Shown one piece after another: positions 7,985 through 16,531 of a stretch of 64,000 nt of DNA (positions are counted from its first letter, which is position 1; every line of letters starts with the position of its first letter). The stretch comes from Hyphomonas sediminis (GTDB lineage: Bacteria; Pseudomonadota; Alphaproteobacteria; Caulobacterales; Hyphomonadaceae): the NCBI RefSeq assembly GCF_019679475.1, contig NZ_JAIEZP010000001.1, positions 2,108,001 to 2,172,000 on the forward strand, written 5' to 3'. Both the position numbers and the translations under genes were made by a program. The notes under the pieces were generated by a model that did not search any database, was not told where the DNA came from, and was given only the letters and a program-made list of their open reading frames with translations.

Positions 7985-8299
7985 ATGAAAGCGGGGAGTC
8001 TGGTTGCGTTCGCCATTCTGGCGCTGTCCGCCTGCGCACGCGGGCCGAGTGATCATCAGGTGCTGGTGGAGTCCTGTGTCGCCAATGGCGAAACGGAGGT
8101 CACCTGCAGTTGCATTGCCGACGCGATGCAGAAGAACCTCTCCAAAGAGCTCTTCACCAAGACTGCCGACGCGGTTGGCCGGGAGAAGAAGGACATGATG
8201 TCTTTCGTCGGCGAACTGACGGTGGACGAGCAGATGTCGTTTTCGGCGGTGCTCGGCGATATGTTTGCCTGTTCTCTGACCGGAGAGGGCGGGGAGTAG
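7985..8299 (+). CDS. Small lipoprotein of unknown function
   Basis: This is a 104-residue protein with a lipoprotein signal (MKAGSLVAFAILALSAC, lipobox LSAC with the lipidated cysteine at 17). The mature part has further cysteines in SCVANGETEVTCSCIAD and MFACSLTG, which could form disulphides. The CxxC-like spacing resembles small alphaproteobacterial cysteine-rich envelope proteins. GAGGAG about nine bases upstream supports the ATG at 7985. Anchoring in the inner or outer membrane is inferred. There is no family assignment. Confidence 0.75.
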   Translation: MKAGSLVAFAILALSACARGPSDHQVLVESCVANGETEVTCSCIADAMQKNLSKELFTKTADAVGREKKDMMSFVGELTVDEQMSFSAVLGDMFACSLTGEGGE

Positions 8300-8419
8300 C
8301 GATAAGGTGTGCCTGCAGGCTTGCGGAGATTTAAGCTCCGTCCAAAAGTGCAGGTGCTGGAACAGCTGGCGCAAGAATGCGATCAGCGGGATTGGGACCG
8401 AACAAGGAAGGGGATGCCC

Positions 8420-8695
8420 ATGAAGTTCATTATTATCAACAGCTTCCGCACGATGATCTATGTGGCCTATATCGCCATCATCGTCGCGGGGATTGCTCTT
8501 GGTATCTACCAGAAGGGCCAGTTTACGGGCGAATTGCTTGGCCTGACCGGAACGCTGTCGCAGCTGGCAGACTTTGCCGTCTTCGCGTTTGGTGGCTGGG
8601 TTGCTGCCAGCCTGATCTGCGGCCTGATCGTGACGCTGCTGGACATCCGGGACGACATCAACGACCGCCTGCCGGACGCGCGCCGCGATATGTAA
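8420..8695 (+). CDS. Small two-TM membrane protein
   Basis: This is a 91-residue protein with two hydrophobic segments, MIYVAYIAIIVAGIALGIY (about 9-28) and FAVFAFGGWVAASLICGLIVTLL (about 52-75). A charged tail (DIRDDINDRLPDARRDM) follows. The start at 8420 is chosen because GGAAGG lies eight bases upstream. An in-frame ATG at 8414 is too close to it. The protein is unrecognised. It sits in a run of small envelope proteins and is followed by a good terminator at 8734. Confidence 0.7.
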   Translation: MKFIIINSFRTMIYVAYIAIIVAGIALGIYQKGQFTGELLGLTGTLSQLADFAVFAFGGWVAASLICGLIVTLLDIRDDINDRLPDARRDM

Positions 8696-8733
8696 CGTGG
8701 CCTCTGGTCAAACAGGGCCAGACTCAGATCATA

Positions 8734-8767
8734 TGCCGTCAGGTGCACGCCACCTGGCGGCATTTTT
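8734..8767 (+). terminator. Rho-independent terminator
   Basis: An inverted repeat (TGCCGTCAGGTG / CCACCTGGCGGCA, with one G-T pair) and a CACG loop is followed by TTTTT. It ends the transcript of the two-TM protein and precedes the MAPEG gene. Confidence 0.8.
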
Positions 8768-8795
8768 ATAAGAAAAATCAGGAGGAAACCGGGCA

Positions 8796-9182
8796 ATGAC
8801 CCCCATCGCGACTGCTGCCGTCTATATCGGCGTGAACATCCTTATCCTGTTCTGGCTGTCCTTCCGGGTGGTTGGCCGCCGCCGGTCGGCGCAGGTCTCC
8901 CTCGGCACGGGCGGCGACGCCCAGCTCGAGCAGCGCGTCCGCGCCCATGGCAATGCGTCCGAATACATCCCGGTCACCATGCTGGGCCTGTTCGTGGTCG
9001 CCAGCCTCGCCGCGCCGCTTTGGGCCATCCATGCCATCGGCGGGGTGTTCACCCTTGGGCGGGTGCTTCACGGGTTTGGCCTCTCGGGCAATATCATGGC
9101 CTCACGCGCCTTCGGCATGGTGCTCACCTGGCTGGGCATGCTCGGCGCCGCTGTGGCCCTGTTCTGGTTCGCTTTGACCTGA
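8796..9182 (+). CDS. MAPEG family membrane protein
   Basis: This is a 128-residue protein with four membrane segments and the MAPEG motif RVRAHGNASEYIPVTMLGL at about residues 46-64. MAPEG proteins are membrane-associated glutathione-dependent enzymes in eicosanoid and glutathione metabolism. The bacterial members (YecN type) are mostly uncharacterised. AGGAGGAAA lies about seven bases before the ATG. It is monocistronic between a terminator and a GC-rich hairpin at 9253. Confidence 0.88.
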   Translation: MTPIATAAVYIGVNILILFWLSFRVVGRRRSAQVSLGTGGDAQLEQRVRAHGNASEYIPVTMLGLFVVASLAAPLWAIHAIGGVFTLGRVLHGFGLSGNIMASRAFGMVLTWLGMLGAAVALFWFALT

Positions 9183-9252
9183 TCTGGCGCGCAAATGCCT
9201 CAAAAACACACGGTCTGACACAGCCCGTACGCAATAAGGCACTGTTTGGGTG

Positions 9253-9283
9253 GCACCGGGCCAGTTGCGCACCGGCCCGGTGC
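9253..9283. repeat. Inverted repeat upstream of pmbA
   Basis: The arms GCACCGGGCC (9253-9262) and GGCCCGGTGC (9274-9283) are a perfect 10-bp inverted repeat around an 11-base loop. It lies 14 bases before the likely start of pmbA and 71 bases after the MAPEG gene. With no U-run it is not a clear terminator. It would fold in the 5' leader of the pmbA mRNA and might limit initiation. Confidence 0.5.
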
Positions 9284-9296
9284 GGTCCATTTACCG

Positions 9297-10646
9297 ATGA
9301 TGGCTGATTCCCAGATTTCCCCCGAAAACACGCTTTCCGATCTTCTCGACCAGTGCCGCAAGGCCGGGGCCGACGCGGCTGATGCGCGCCTCGGAATCGC
9401 CGATGGCGTCAGCGTATCGGTGCGCGATGGCAAGCTCGAAAGCATCGAGCGCGAAGAGAGCGCCAGCATCGCCCTGCGTTGCCTGTTCGGAAAGCGCCAG
9501 GCCAGCGTCTCTGGCGCCGACCTCAGCCGCGAGGGCCTGAAGACCCTGGCAGAGCGCTGCGTCGCCATGGCCAAGGCCGTTCCTGAAGACAAATTCTGCG
9601 GTGTGGCAGACCCCTCCCAGCTGGTGCAGGGCAATGCCGATATGGACCTTTCCGGCGAGGCGGAACTCTCTGCCGATCTGCTGGAACGTGAAGCACTTGC
9701 AGCAGAAGCCGCCGCGCTCGCTGTGGCCGGTGTGAAGACCGTGGCCGGCTGCGGCTCCTCCTGGAACCGCTCGTCCCGCTGGGTCGCCTCCAGCAATGGT
9801 TTCCGCTCTTACAAGACTGGCACCTCCACCGGCCTTGGCCTCTCCGCCGTCGCTGAAAAGGACGGCCAGATGGAGCGCGACTATGACAGCTGGTCGGTCC
9901 GCTTCCTGAAGGATCGCCCCGGCGCAGAGGAAGTCGGCAAGACCGCCGGCGAGCGCACCATCGCCCGCCTCGGCGCCCGCAAGATCGCTACCCAGAAAGC
10001 CGCCGTCATCTTCGACCGCCGTGTCTCTGACAGCCTGCTGGGCGCCTTCCTCGGCGCGATTTCCGGCCCATCGATTGCCCGCGGTGTCAGCTACCTGAAA
10101 AACCGCATGGGAGAGCAGGTGTTCGCCAAGGGCATCTACATCACCGACGATCCCTTCCGCCCCCTCGGCATGGGCAGCCGCGTGCATGATGGCGAAGGCC
10201 TGCCGGTCGCCGAAACGCATCTCATCGAAGACGGCAAGCTGACCACCTGGCTGCTGAACCTGCCGTCCGCGCGACAGCTTGGGCTACAATCCAATGGCTT
10301 TGCCTCACTCGGTTTTGGTGATCCGCCGGGGGTCACGACCTCGAACGTGTACCTGCGGCCCGGCAAGGACAGTCCTGGCGCCCTCGCCAAGCAGGTCGGC
10401 AAGGGCCTTCTGGTGACCGATATGTTCGGCCCCTCGATCAACCCCAATACCGGCGACTATTCGGTCGGCGTGGCGGGCTTCTGGATCGAGAATGGCGAGA
10501 TTGCCTGGCCGGTCTCTGAAGTGACAGTGGCGGGCGATCTGCCCTCGATGTTCGCGCGGATGATCCCGGCCAGTGACCTTGAGCTGCGCTCTACGCGCGA
10601 TGCACCCTCGATCCTCATAGAGGACATGAACCTTGCTGGCAGCTGA
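9297..10646 (+). CDS. pmbA: TldE/PmbA family metalloprotease regulatory subunit
   Basis: PmbA (TldE) pairs with TldD to form a cytoplasmic protease that matures peptide modifiers and degrades small proteins. This 449-residue protein lacks the HExxxH zinc motif that TldD carries, as expected for the E subunit. Family sequences include GISVSVRDG-type DGVSVSVRDGKLESIEREE near 35-55, KGIYITDDPFRPLGMGSRVHDGEGLP near 275-300, and GVTTSNVYLRPG near 340. The start is ATG at 9297 (ATG at 9300 also possible), with no strong ribosome-binding site. No tldD is in the window. The cysQ-like gene overlaps its 3' end. Confidence 0.92.
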   Translation: MMADSQISPENTLSDLLDQCRKAGADAADARLGIADGVSVSVRDGKLESIEREESASIALRCLFGKRQASVSGADLSREGLKTLAERCVAMAKAVPEDKFCGVADPSQLVQGNADMDLSGEAELSADLLEREALAAEAAALAVAGVKTVAGCGSSWNRSSRWVASSNGFRSYKTGTSTGLGLSAVAEKDGQMERDYDSWSVRFLKDRPGAEEVGKTAGERTIARLGARKIATQKAAVIFDRRVSDSLLGAFLGAISGPSIARGVSYLKNRMGEQVFAKGIYITDDPFRPLGMGSRVHDGEGLPVAETHLIEDGKLTTWLLNLPSARQLGLQSNGFASLGFGDPPGVTTSNVYLRPGKDSPGALAKQVGKGLLVTDMFGPSINPNTGDYSVGVAGFWIENGEIAWPVSEVTVAGDLPSMFARMIPASDLELRSTRDAPSILIEDMNLAGS

Positions 10647-11754
10647 CCGGACCCTCGAACAGGATCTGCTGCTGATGCAGGCGCTGGCCAAGGAGGCCGG
10701 TGACCTTGCTCTCTCCTACACACTGAAAGGCGGCGCCGAAGCCTGGAACAAGACCGGCGGCAAAGGCCCGGTCACCGAGGCCGACCTCGCCGTGAACCGG
10801 CTTTGCCTCAAACAGCTCCAGTCTGCCCGGCCGGATTATGGCTGGCTTTCCGAAGAAACACTGGACGATCCGGCGGCGCGGGCAACCTCGCGCGTCTGGG
10901 TGGTCGACCCGATTGACGGCACGCGCGCCTATATGCGCGGCGATCCAGACTGGTGCATTGCGCTCGCCATCGTGGAGGAGGGGCAGGCGGTTGCCGGCGT
11001 TCTCTATGCCCCGGCGCTGGGCCAGATGTATGCCGCGCGCAGGGGCGCTGGCGCCTTCCTCAATGGCGCGCCAATGCGCGTTTCGCACCGCAATCAGGAA
11101 GAAGGCCTGCGCCTCATCACCAATGAAGGCGTGGTGACCCATCCTTCCTGGCCCGAGCCGTGGCCGGAAGTTGAGGTCGCCCGGCCCAAGCCGAATGCAA
11201 CGCTGCTGCGCATGGCATTCGTCGCCTCGGGCGACTGGGACGCCACCCTCGTGCTGGGCGAGAAGGCGGACTGGGATGTGGCCGCCGGCGCTGTGCTCGT
11301 GACCGAGGCAGGCGGGCAGGCTACGACCCATCAGGGCGAGCCACTTGTGTTCAACCGGACCATACCTGCCCAGCGCAGTGTCCTCGCCTCTGGAAACGCG
11401 CTGCATCCTTTGTTAGTGCGCCGCTCGGGAGTGGTACGCATTCCCGATCCGCAGGCCAGGGCGCCAGAGCACCCGCCTGCCACAACGGAGCCTAAACGGA
11501 TGAACACGAGCGCGAAAACCGGCAAACAACTGCTGCACATCGTCTTCGGTGGTGAACTGAAAGACGTTACCGATGTCGAATTTGAGGACCTGTCCCAGAT
11601 CGACTTTGTCGGCGCCTTCCCGAACTATCAGGAAGCCTATGACGCCTGGAAATCGGCCGCCCAGCGGACGGTAGACCAGGCCGAGATGCGCTACTTCATC
11701 CTGCACGCCCACAAGCTGCTGGACCCCGCGACAGGGGATCACCATCACCTCTGA
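10633..11754 (+). CDS. CysQ-like inositol monophosphatase family protein read in frame into a DUF4170 domain
   Basis: Residues about 1-262 form an IMPase-family phosphatase, probably 3'(2'),5'-bisphosphate nucleotidase. It has the metal-binding motifs SEETLDD (about 73), WVVDPIDGTRAYMRG (about 90-104) and WDVAAGAVLVTEAGG (about 214). The frame then passes through a proline-rich linker (about 263-289) into a DUF4170 domain (290-373, LLHIVFGGELKDVTDVEF). In most relatives the two are separate neighbouring genes. Here there is no stop between them. The start is TTG at 10633 with GAGGA upstream, overlapping pmbA by 14 bases. An internal start at 11500 is listed separately, so one fused protein, two proteins, or both could be made. 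Confidence 0.8.
   Translation: MLAADRTLEQDLLLMQALAKEAGDLALSYTLKGGAEAWNKTGGKGPVTEADLAVNRLCLKQLQSARPDYGWLSEETLDDPAARATSRVWVVDPIDGTRAYMRGDPDWCIALAIVEEGQAVAGVLYAPALGQMYAARRGAGAFLNGAPMRVSHRNQEEGLRLITNEGVVTHPSWPEPWPEVEVARPKPNATLLRMAFVASGDWDATLVLGEKADWDVAAGAVLVTEAGGQATTHQGEPLVFNRTIPAQRSVLASGNALHPLLVRRSGVVRIPDPQARAPEHPPATTEPKRMNTSAKTGKQLLHIVFGGELKDVTDVEFEDLSQIDFVGAFPNYQEAYDAWKSAAQRTVDQAEMRYFILHAHKLLDPATGDHHHL
11500..11754 (+). CDS. Possible independent DUF4170 protein from an internal start
   Basis: The ATG at 11500 follows GGAG nine bases upstream and begins MNTSAKTGKQLLHIVFGGEL, the usual start of stand-alone DUF4170 proteins. It would give an 84-residue soluble protein from the same frame as the cysQ-like gene. 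DUF4170 is of unknown function and is common beside cysQ and lipid A or Kdo genes in alphaproteobacteria. It is an alternative or additional product of the fused frame, not a separate locus. Confidence 0.5.
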   Translation: MNTSAKTGKQLLHIVFGGELKDVTDVEFEDLSQIDFVGAFPNYQEAYDAWKSAAQRTVDQAEMRYFILHAHKLLDPATGDHHHL

Positions 11755-11800
11755 TACGTCCCCGGCGCCCAAGGAAAAGGACCAGCGCACGCTGGTCCGA

Positions 11801-13531
11801 TTGTTCCGGGCGCATTTCTGGCCGCAGAAAGCATGGTTCATCGGCGGCACGCTGATGGCGCTGCTCTCGGCGGCGTGCAGTATCGGCTATGTCGCCGTGC
11901 TCGACTATGTGGGCAACGGCCTGCAGAGGGACATTGAGAAAGCCGCTGGCGGCGCTGCCGCGTCGATCGACTGGATCTGGGCGGGCATCGCCACCATCAT
12001 CCTGCTGACGATTGGCCGTGCGCTGTCGATGTACTGGATGAACCTGCTGAACAATACCGGCGTCCAGCGCGGCCTCGTCGGCGTGCAGACGGTCCAGTAT
12101 GACGCGCTGACGGATGGCGACTTTGCGCGGATTTCCGGGGATGCCTCCGGCTCCTACGTCTCGCGCTTCATCAATGATGTGGTCGCAATCCGTGAAGCGG
12201 CACTGCGCTTTGCCAACAACTTTCCGAAGAGCCTTGCCACGGTCATCGGCGTGCTGGCCTGGCTGTTCTGGAAAGACTGGCAGCTCGCGCTGATCATCAC
12301 GGTCGTCTATCCGCTGGCGCTCGGGCCGGTTGTCTCGCTCGGAAACTCCGTCCGTAAGCGGTCCAAACGCGCGCAGGAACAGACTGGCGAGATCACCTCG
12401 CTGCTCACTGAGGGCATCCAGTCGGCCCGCGTGGTGAAAGCCTATGGGCTGGAAGACTGGCAGAAGGCGCGCGCCGCGAAAGGCTTTACCGAACGTTCGC
12501 ACCTCTTCCTGAAAGTGCTGACCAAGCGCGCGGGCGTTGACCCAGTGCTGGAAGTTTTCGGCGGCTTTGCGCTTGCCGCCTTGCTTGGCTTCGTTGCCTG
12601 GCGCATCGCGCAGGGCGAAAGCACGCTGGGCGATTTCCTCGGCTTCATCGCCGCCGTCGGCATTGCCGCGCCGGAAGTGCGCGCGCTGGGCGCTATTGGC
12701 GCGGTCGCGCAGGAAGGCGCCGCCGCCGCTGACCGTGTGTTCGAGATTGTCGATCAGCCGCCCGTGGTCGCAGACCGCACAGGCGCCGGAAAGCTCGAAA
12801 ACGTCCGGGGTGAGATCGAATTCCGCGATGTTCACTTTGCCTATCCCGATGGCACGCAGGCCCTCAAGGGGCTCAGCTTTGCCGCCCGGCCGGGCGAGAC
12901 AGTGGCGATTGTCGGCGCGTCTGGCGCGGGCAAGTCGACCGTTTTCAACCTGCTCATGCGCCTCTATGATGCGTCGGCCGGAAGCGTCCTGGTGGACGGC
13001 GCCGATGTGCGTGATGTGACCGGCGCGAGCCTGCGCGGGCAGATGGGCCTCGTGGCGCAGGACTCTGCCCTGTTTGACGACACGATTGCCAACAACATCG
13101 CCCTTGGCCGCATTGGCGCGAGCCGCGAAGAGGTCGAGGCCGCTGCCCGCGCCGCGAACGCGCATGATTTCATTTCTGCGCTGCCCGGTGGTTATGACGC
13201 GCCGGCTGGCGAAATGGGGCGTAACCTGTCTGGCGGACAGCGCCAGCGCGTGGCGCTGGCTCGCGCCATCCTGCGCGGCGCGCCGGTCCTGCTGCTGGAT
13301 GAGGCAACCTCTGCCCTCGACGCGGAAAGCGAAGCAAAGGTGCAGGCCGCGCTAGCGGGGTTCGGCAAAGGCCGCACCGTGCTGATCATTGCTCACCGCC
13401 TCTCCACCGTGCGCGCGGCAGACCGCATCATCGTGATGGAAGAGGGTCGGGCAGTCGAAGAAGGCAGCCATGAAGCGCTGATGGCAGCAGGCGGAGCCTA
13501 TCGCCGGCTGGTGGAGCTTCAGCTCAGCTGA
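11801..13531 (+). CDS. MsbA-like ABC exporter (permease fused to ATPase)
   Basis: This 576-residue half-transporter has six membrane segments (about 1-300) and an ATPase domain. The ATPase has Walker A GASGAGKST near 373, signature LSGGQRQRVALARA near 477, Walker B VLLLDEATSALD near 500, and the H-loop IIAHRLSTV. It resembles lipid A or lipid flippases of the MsbA group and lies after a cysQ/DUF4170 gene, as in relatives. TTG 11801 is the first common start codon in the frame. Upstream codons (SDTSPAPKEKDQRTLVRL) look like a normal N-terminus, with a CTG at 11792 ten bases after AAGGA, so the true start may be non-standard. The substrate is inferred only. Confidence 0.88.
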   Translation: MFRAHFWPQKAWFIGGTLMALLSAACSIGYVAVLDYVGNGLQRDIEKAAGGAAASIDWIWAGIATIILLTIGRALSMYWMNLLNNTGVQRGLVGVQTVQYDALTDGDFARISGDASGSYVSRFINDVVAIREAALRFANNFPKSLATVIGVLAWLFWKDWQLALIITVVYPLALGPVVSLGNSVRKRSKRAQEQTGEITSLLTEGIQSARVVKAYGLEDWQKARAAKGFTERSHLFLKVLTKRAGVDPVLEVFGGFALAALLGFVAWRIAQGESTLGDFLGFIAAVGIAAPEVRALGAIGAVAQEGAAAADRVFEIVDQPPVVADRTGAGKLENVRGEIEFRDVHFAYPDGTQALKGLSFAARPGETVAIVGASGAGKSTVFNLLMRLYDASAGSVLVDGADVRDVTGASLRGQMGLVAQDSALFDDTIANNIALGRIGASREEVEAAARAANAHDFISALPGGYDAPAGEMGRNLSGGQRQRVALARAILRGAPVLLLDEATSALDAESEAKVQAALAGFGKGRTVLIIAHRLSTVRAADRIIVMEEGRAVEEGSHEALMAAGGAYRRLVELQLS

Positions 13532-13535
13532 CCGA

Positions 13536-14201
13536 TCAACCCGCCGGGCGTTCCTGCGGCAGTTGGGTGGCAGCGTGACGAATGAAGCGTTCCAGCTTCT
13601 CCGCGCTTTCGGCGCCCTGCACGGCAACGCGGCGGTTGGCGATATAAGTCGGCACGCCGGAAATACCCATCTGGCGGAACATGTCGGCTTCCTGGCGGGT
13701 CGCCTCGACATCAGCGCCTGATTTCAGAAGATCGGCAACAATCTCCGGGTCCAGATCAATCGAGCGGGCAATGTCGATCAGCACGGCGTGATCGCCAATG
13801 TCGCGCGCTTCGTTGAAATAGGCGCGGAAGAGGGCTTCCTTCGCCGCCGCGCCTTTTCCCTGGCCCTGCGCCCAGCGCACGAGGCGGTGGGCATCGAAGC
13901 TATTGGGGCGGTGCTTTACGGCATCGAACCGGTAGGGAATGTCTTCGGCATTGCCGTAATCGACCAGCGCCTGGCGCATCATCGCCATGCGTTCCTTGCC
14001 TTCTGGCGAAGTGATGCGGCTGTCCATGTATTCCTTGTAGGCGACGCCGCCGGCCGGAATGGTGGGATCGAGTTCATACGGGCGGAAGAGCAGCTGGACC
14101 TGAATATCCGGCGTTCGCGCAATCGCTTCCTGAATGCGGCGCAGGCCGAGCCAGCACCAGGGGCAGACGAGGTCCGAGACCATTTCGATGGCGACGGTCA
14201 T
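13536..14201 (-). CDS. FrnE-like DsbA family oxidoreductase
   Basis: This is a 221-residue thioredoxin-fold protein with the CPWC active site at residues 13-16 (DLVCPWCWLG) and the cis-proline segment GISGVPTYI near 180. It lacks a signal peptide, so it acts in the cytoplasm, like FrnE-type disulphide isomerases or 2-hydroxychromene-2-carboxylate isomerase relatives. Start codon context is clear, with AAGGAGG upstream. It converges with the ABC exporter, with four bases between stops. It is followed upstream by gshA on the same strand, giving a thiol-redox neighbourhood. Confidence 0.85.
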   Translation of the reverse strand: MTVAIEMVSDLVCPWCWLGLRRIQEAIARTPDIQVQLLFRPYELDPTIPAGGVAYKEYMDSRITSPEGKERMAMMRQALVDYGNAEDIPYRFDAVKHRPNSFDAHRLVRWAQGQGKGAAAKEALFRAYFNEARDIGDHAVLIDIARSIDLDPEIVADLLKSGADVEATRQEADMFRQMGISGVPTYIANRRVAVQGAESAEKLERFIRHAATQLPQERPAG

Positions 14202-14245
14202 GGGCGGTCCTCCTTGCTTTGGTTCTTATTGCCGCGAGTATAGGC

Positions 14246-15622
14246 TCAATATGCCTCTTCGGCGAAGACCTTGCTCACGTCGCGGTTCCACGGGCCGTAA
14301 TAGCGCTGCAGCAGGCGCTCGGCTGGCGTGACGCCCGAGGCGGCGATCTCGTCGAGCCCCGTCAGGAAGCCTGTTTCATCGTCGCCCGCCGCCGAAAGAA
14401 CGCGGCCCTTCAGGCCAGCCCGGCTGATTTCCAGCGCCTCTTTGGCAAGATCCTGCATCGAGCGGCCACCGGGGATCGGCGTATTGAGGCCGAGTGTACG
14501 CACCGCCTGGCGCATTGCTTCGCGCTCCGGCGCCGTCCAGTTCTTCACCAGGTCCCAAGCCGCATCCAGCGAGGATTGCGAATAGAGCAGGCCGGTCCAG
14601 AAGGCGGAGAAGGCGCAGAGCCGGTCCCACGGGCCGGAATCTGAGCCGCGCATCTCCAGGAAGCGCTTCAGGCGCACTTCCGGGAAGATGGTGGAGAGGT
14701 GATCGGCAAAGTCGTCCATCGCAGGCTTTTCACCCGGCAGGATCGGTAGCTTGCCATCCATAAAGTCGCGGAAGCTAAGGCCCGACGCGTCGAGATATTT
14801 GCCGCCCCGGCGCACGAAATACATCGGCACATCGAGGGCGTAGTCGACATAGCGCTCAAACCCGAATCCATCTTCGAACACGAAAGGCAGCATACCGGAC
14901 CGGTCCGGATCGGTGTCGGTCCAGATATGCGAGCGGTAGGAGAGGAAGCCATTCGGGCGGCCTTCAAGGAAGGGCGAGTTCGCAAACAGCGCCGTGCCGA
15001 GCGGCTGTAGCGCCAGCGACACGCGGAATTTCTGGATCATGTCGGCTTCGGAGCCGAAATCGAGATTGGTTTGCACGGTCGAAGTGCGGAACATCATCTG
15101 GCGGCCAAGGCGACCCACCTTGTCCATATAGGCCGTCATGATCTTGTAGCGTCCCTTGGGCATCACCGGCGTTTCCGCCATGCTCCACACGGGGCTGGCG
15201 CCAAGGCCAATGAAGCCGACCCCAAGAGGCTGGGCAATCTCACGCACTTCCTTCAGGTGGCGGCCCACCTCGATACAGGTCTCGTGGATGGATTTCAGCG
15301 GCGCGCCGGAAAGCTCGAACTGCCCGCCGGGCTCAAGGCTTACGCTGGCGCCGTCTTTTTTGAGGCCGATGAGGTATCCGCCCTCCAGAATCGGCTCCCA
15401 GCCGAACCGGTCCCGCAGGCCTTCCAGCATCGCCAGAACGGACGCTTTGCCTTCATAGGGCAAGGGCTTCAGGCCGTCCCAGATGAAGCCAAATTTTTCA
15501 TGCTCTGTGCCGATGGCCCAGTCGGTACGGGGCTTTGAGCCCGCTTCAAGGTACTCGACCAGCTCATGCTTGCCAGAGATGCGCGGTGACGCTTCGTCGA
15601 TGTCGCTCGTTGGCGTGGTCAT
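14246..15622 (-). CDS. gshA: Glutamate-cysteine ligase
   Basis: This enzyme joins glutamate and cysteine, the first and rate-limiting step of glutathione synthesis. The 458-residue protein belongs to the plant/alphaproteobacterial type of GshA. It has WAIGTEHEKFGF near residue 35, LKKDGASVSLEPGGQFELSGAP near 88-110, RTSTVQTNLDFGSEADM near 180, and SNSPFLEG-like ANSPFLEGRPNGFLSYRSHIW near 214. It is transcribed with the FrnE-like gene, 44 bases downstream. No gshB is in the window. GGAGAG lies upstream of the ATG. Confidence 0.95.
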   Translation of the reverse strand: MTTPTSDIDEASPRISGKHELVEYLEAGSKPRTDWAIGTEHEKFGFIWDGLKPLPYEGKASVLAMLEGLRDRFGWEPILEGGYLIGLKKDGASVSLEPGGQFELSGAPLKSIHETCIEVGRHLKEVREIAQPLGVGFIGLGASPVWSMAETPVMPKGRYKIMTAYMDKVGRLGRQMMFRTSTVQTNLDFGSEADMIQKFRVSLALQPLGTALFANSPFLEGRPNGFLSYRSHIWTDTDPDRSGMLPFVFEDGFGFERYVDYALDVPMYFVRRGGKYLDASGLSFRDFMDGKLPILPGEKPAMDDFADHLSTIFPEVRLKRFLEMRGSDSGPWDRLCAFSAFWTGLLYSQSSLDAAWDLVKNWTAPEREAMRQAVRTLGLNTPIPGGRSMQDLAKEALEISRAGLKGRVLSAAGDDETGFLTGLDEIAASGVTPAERLLQRYYGPWNRDVSKVFAEEAY

Positions 15623-15828
15623 CGCGGCGCTCTCCTGAAACTGTTTCTCCGGCAGGGGAGATAAGGCTGAAATGTGGCATCGCCAACCGGGGACTGCATT
15701 TTATTGAACGGTCAGTTTCGGCATGGTTGTAATATGCCAGCCTTTCGTCCGGGGCGAATCCGGCCTTCCACGGTCTGCGAACCGCCGGGGGGCACCTCGC
15801 CCTATCGCCAGGCAGCGGCTTTCCTGGC

Positions 15829-15857
15829 CAAAAAAAGAGGCGGCTTGCGGCCGCCTC
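15829..15857 (-). terminator. Rho-independent terminator of the GNAT gene
   Basis: On the minus strand an 8-bp stem (GAGGCGGC / GCCGCCTC) with a five-base loop is followed by seven T residues. It lies eight bases after the stop of the acetyltransferase gene and separates it from gshA. Confidence 0.85.
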
Positions 15858-15865
15858 TCCAGATA

Positions 15866-16318
15866 TCACTTTCTGAGAACCATGTGCACATTCTCGAATG
15901 GCAGCCCCTGGTCATCACGTTCCCGCCGGGAAAGTTCCTGAAAGCCCAGTCTGCGGTAGAAGTCGCATGCCTGAAGGTTATCTGCGTAGACTTCCAGCTG
16001 AAGCTCAGCTTTCCGGCCAATAGCGTGCTCGACGAGCGTTCGGCCTATCCCGAACCCTTGAAGGCCCGGCTTCACGAAAAGCCCGCCCACAAACGTATCC
16101 AGCAGGCTGATGAACCCGACTGGCTCATCCATCCGGCAAGCCACCCAGGTTTCGGAACTGGGGAGATATTGCGTTTCAATCAGCACCTGCTGGCTGCGCA
16201 ATTGCGCTTCACCAATGAAGGCATGCGCAATCAGGGAAGCATCAAACCAGATTTGAGACAGTGTTTTGAGGTCCGTTGCCGGGTCATAGGCACGGATCCG
16301 TATTTCTTCGTTCTTCAT
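15866..16318 (-). CDS. GNAT family N-acetyltransferase
   Basis: This is a 150-residue protein with the GNAT fold. The acetyl-CoA loop is PGLQGFGIGRTLVEHAI near residues 86-102 and the C-terminal element is NLQACDFYRRLGFQEL near 115-130. The start is placed at 16318 because GGAG lies five bases upstream and the sequence begins at the first strand of the fold (EEIRIRAYDPATD). The longer open frame is not conserved-looking. The acceptor substrate is unknown. It is a stand-alone gene with its own terminator. Confidence 0.85.
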   Translation of the reverse strand: MKNEEIRIRAYDPATDLKTLSQIWFDASLIAHAFIGEAQLRSQQVLIETQYLPSSETWVACRMDEPVGFISLLDTFVGGLFVKPGLQGFGIGRTLVEHAIGRKAELQLEVYADNLQACDFYRRLGFQELSRRERDDQGLPFENVHMVLRK

Positions 16319-16531
16319 GAGAACTCCGGAGTTATTTATGCAAACAGAGACGACACCCGAACGGGTGCCAAGCGGTGCCGCGTTGCGGCGCTTCGTTATT
16401 CTCTGCGCATAAAGCTCCTTCTTCAGGCGATCGTGCTTACCGGCAATGATGGGCGATGACAATTGCCAGCCCTCAATTTACATAAACAGTACCGTACCAG
16501 GTCTTGCTGCCTTGTTTGGAGCCCGCTGCTC

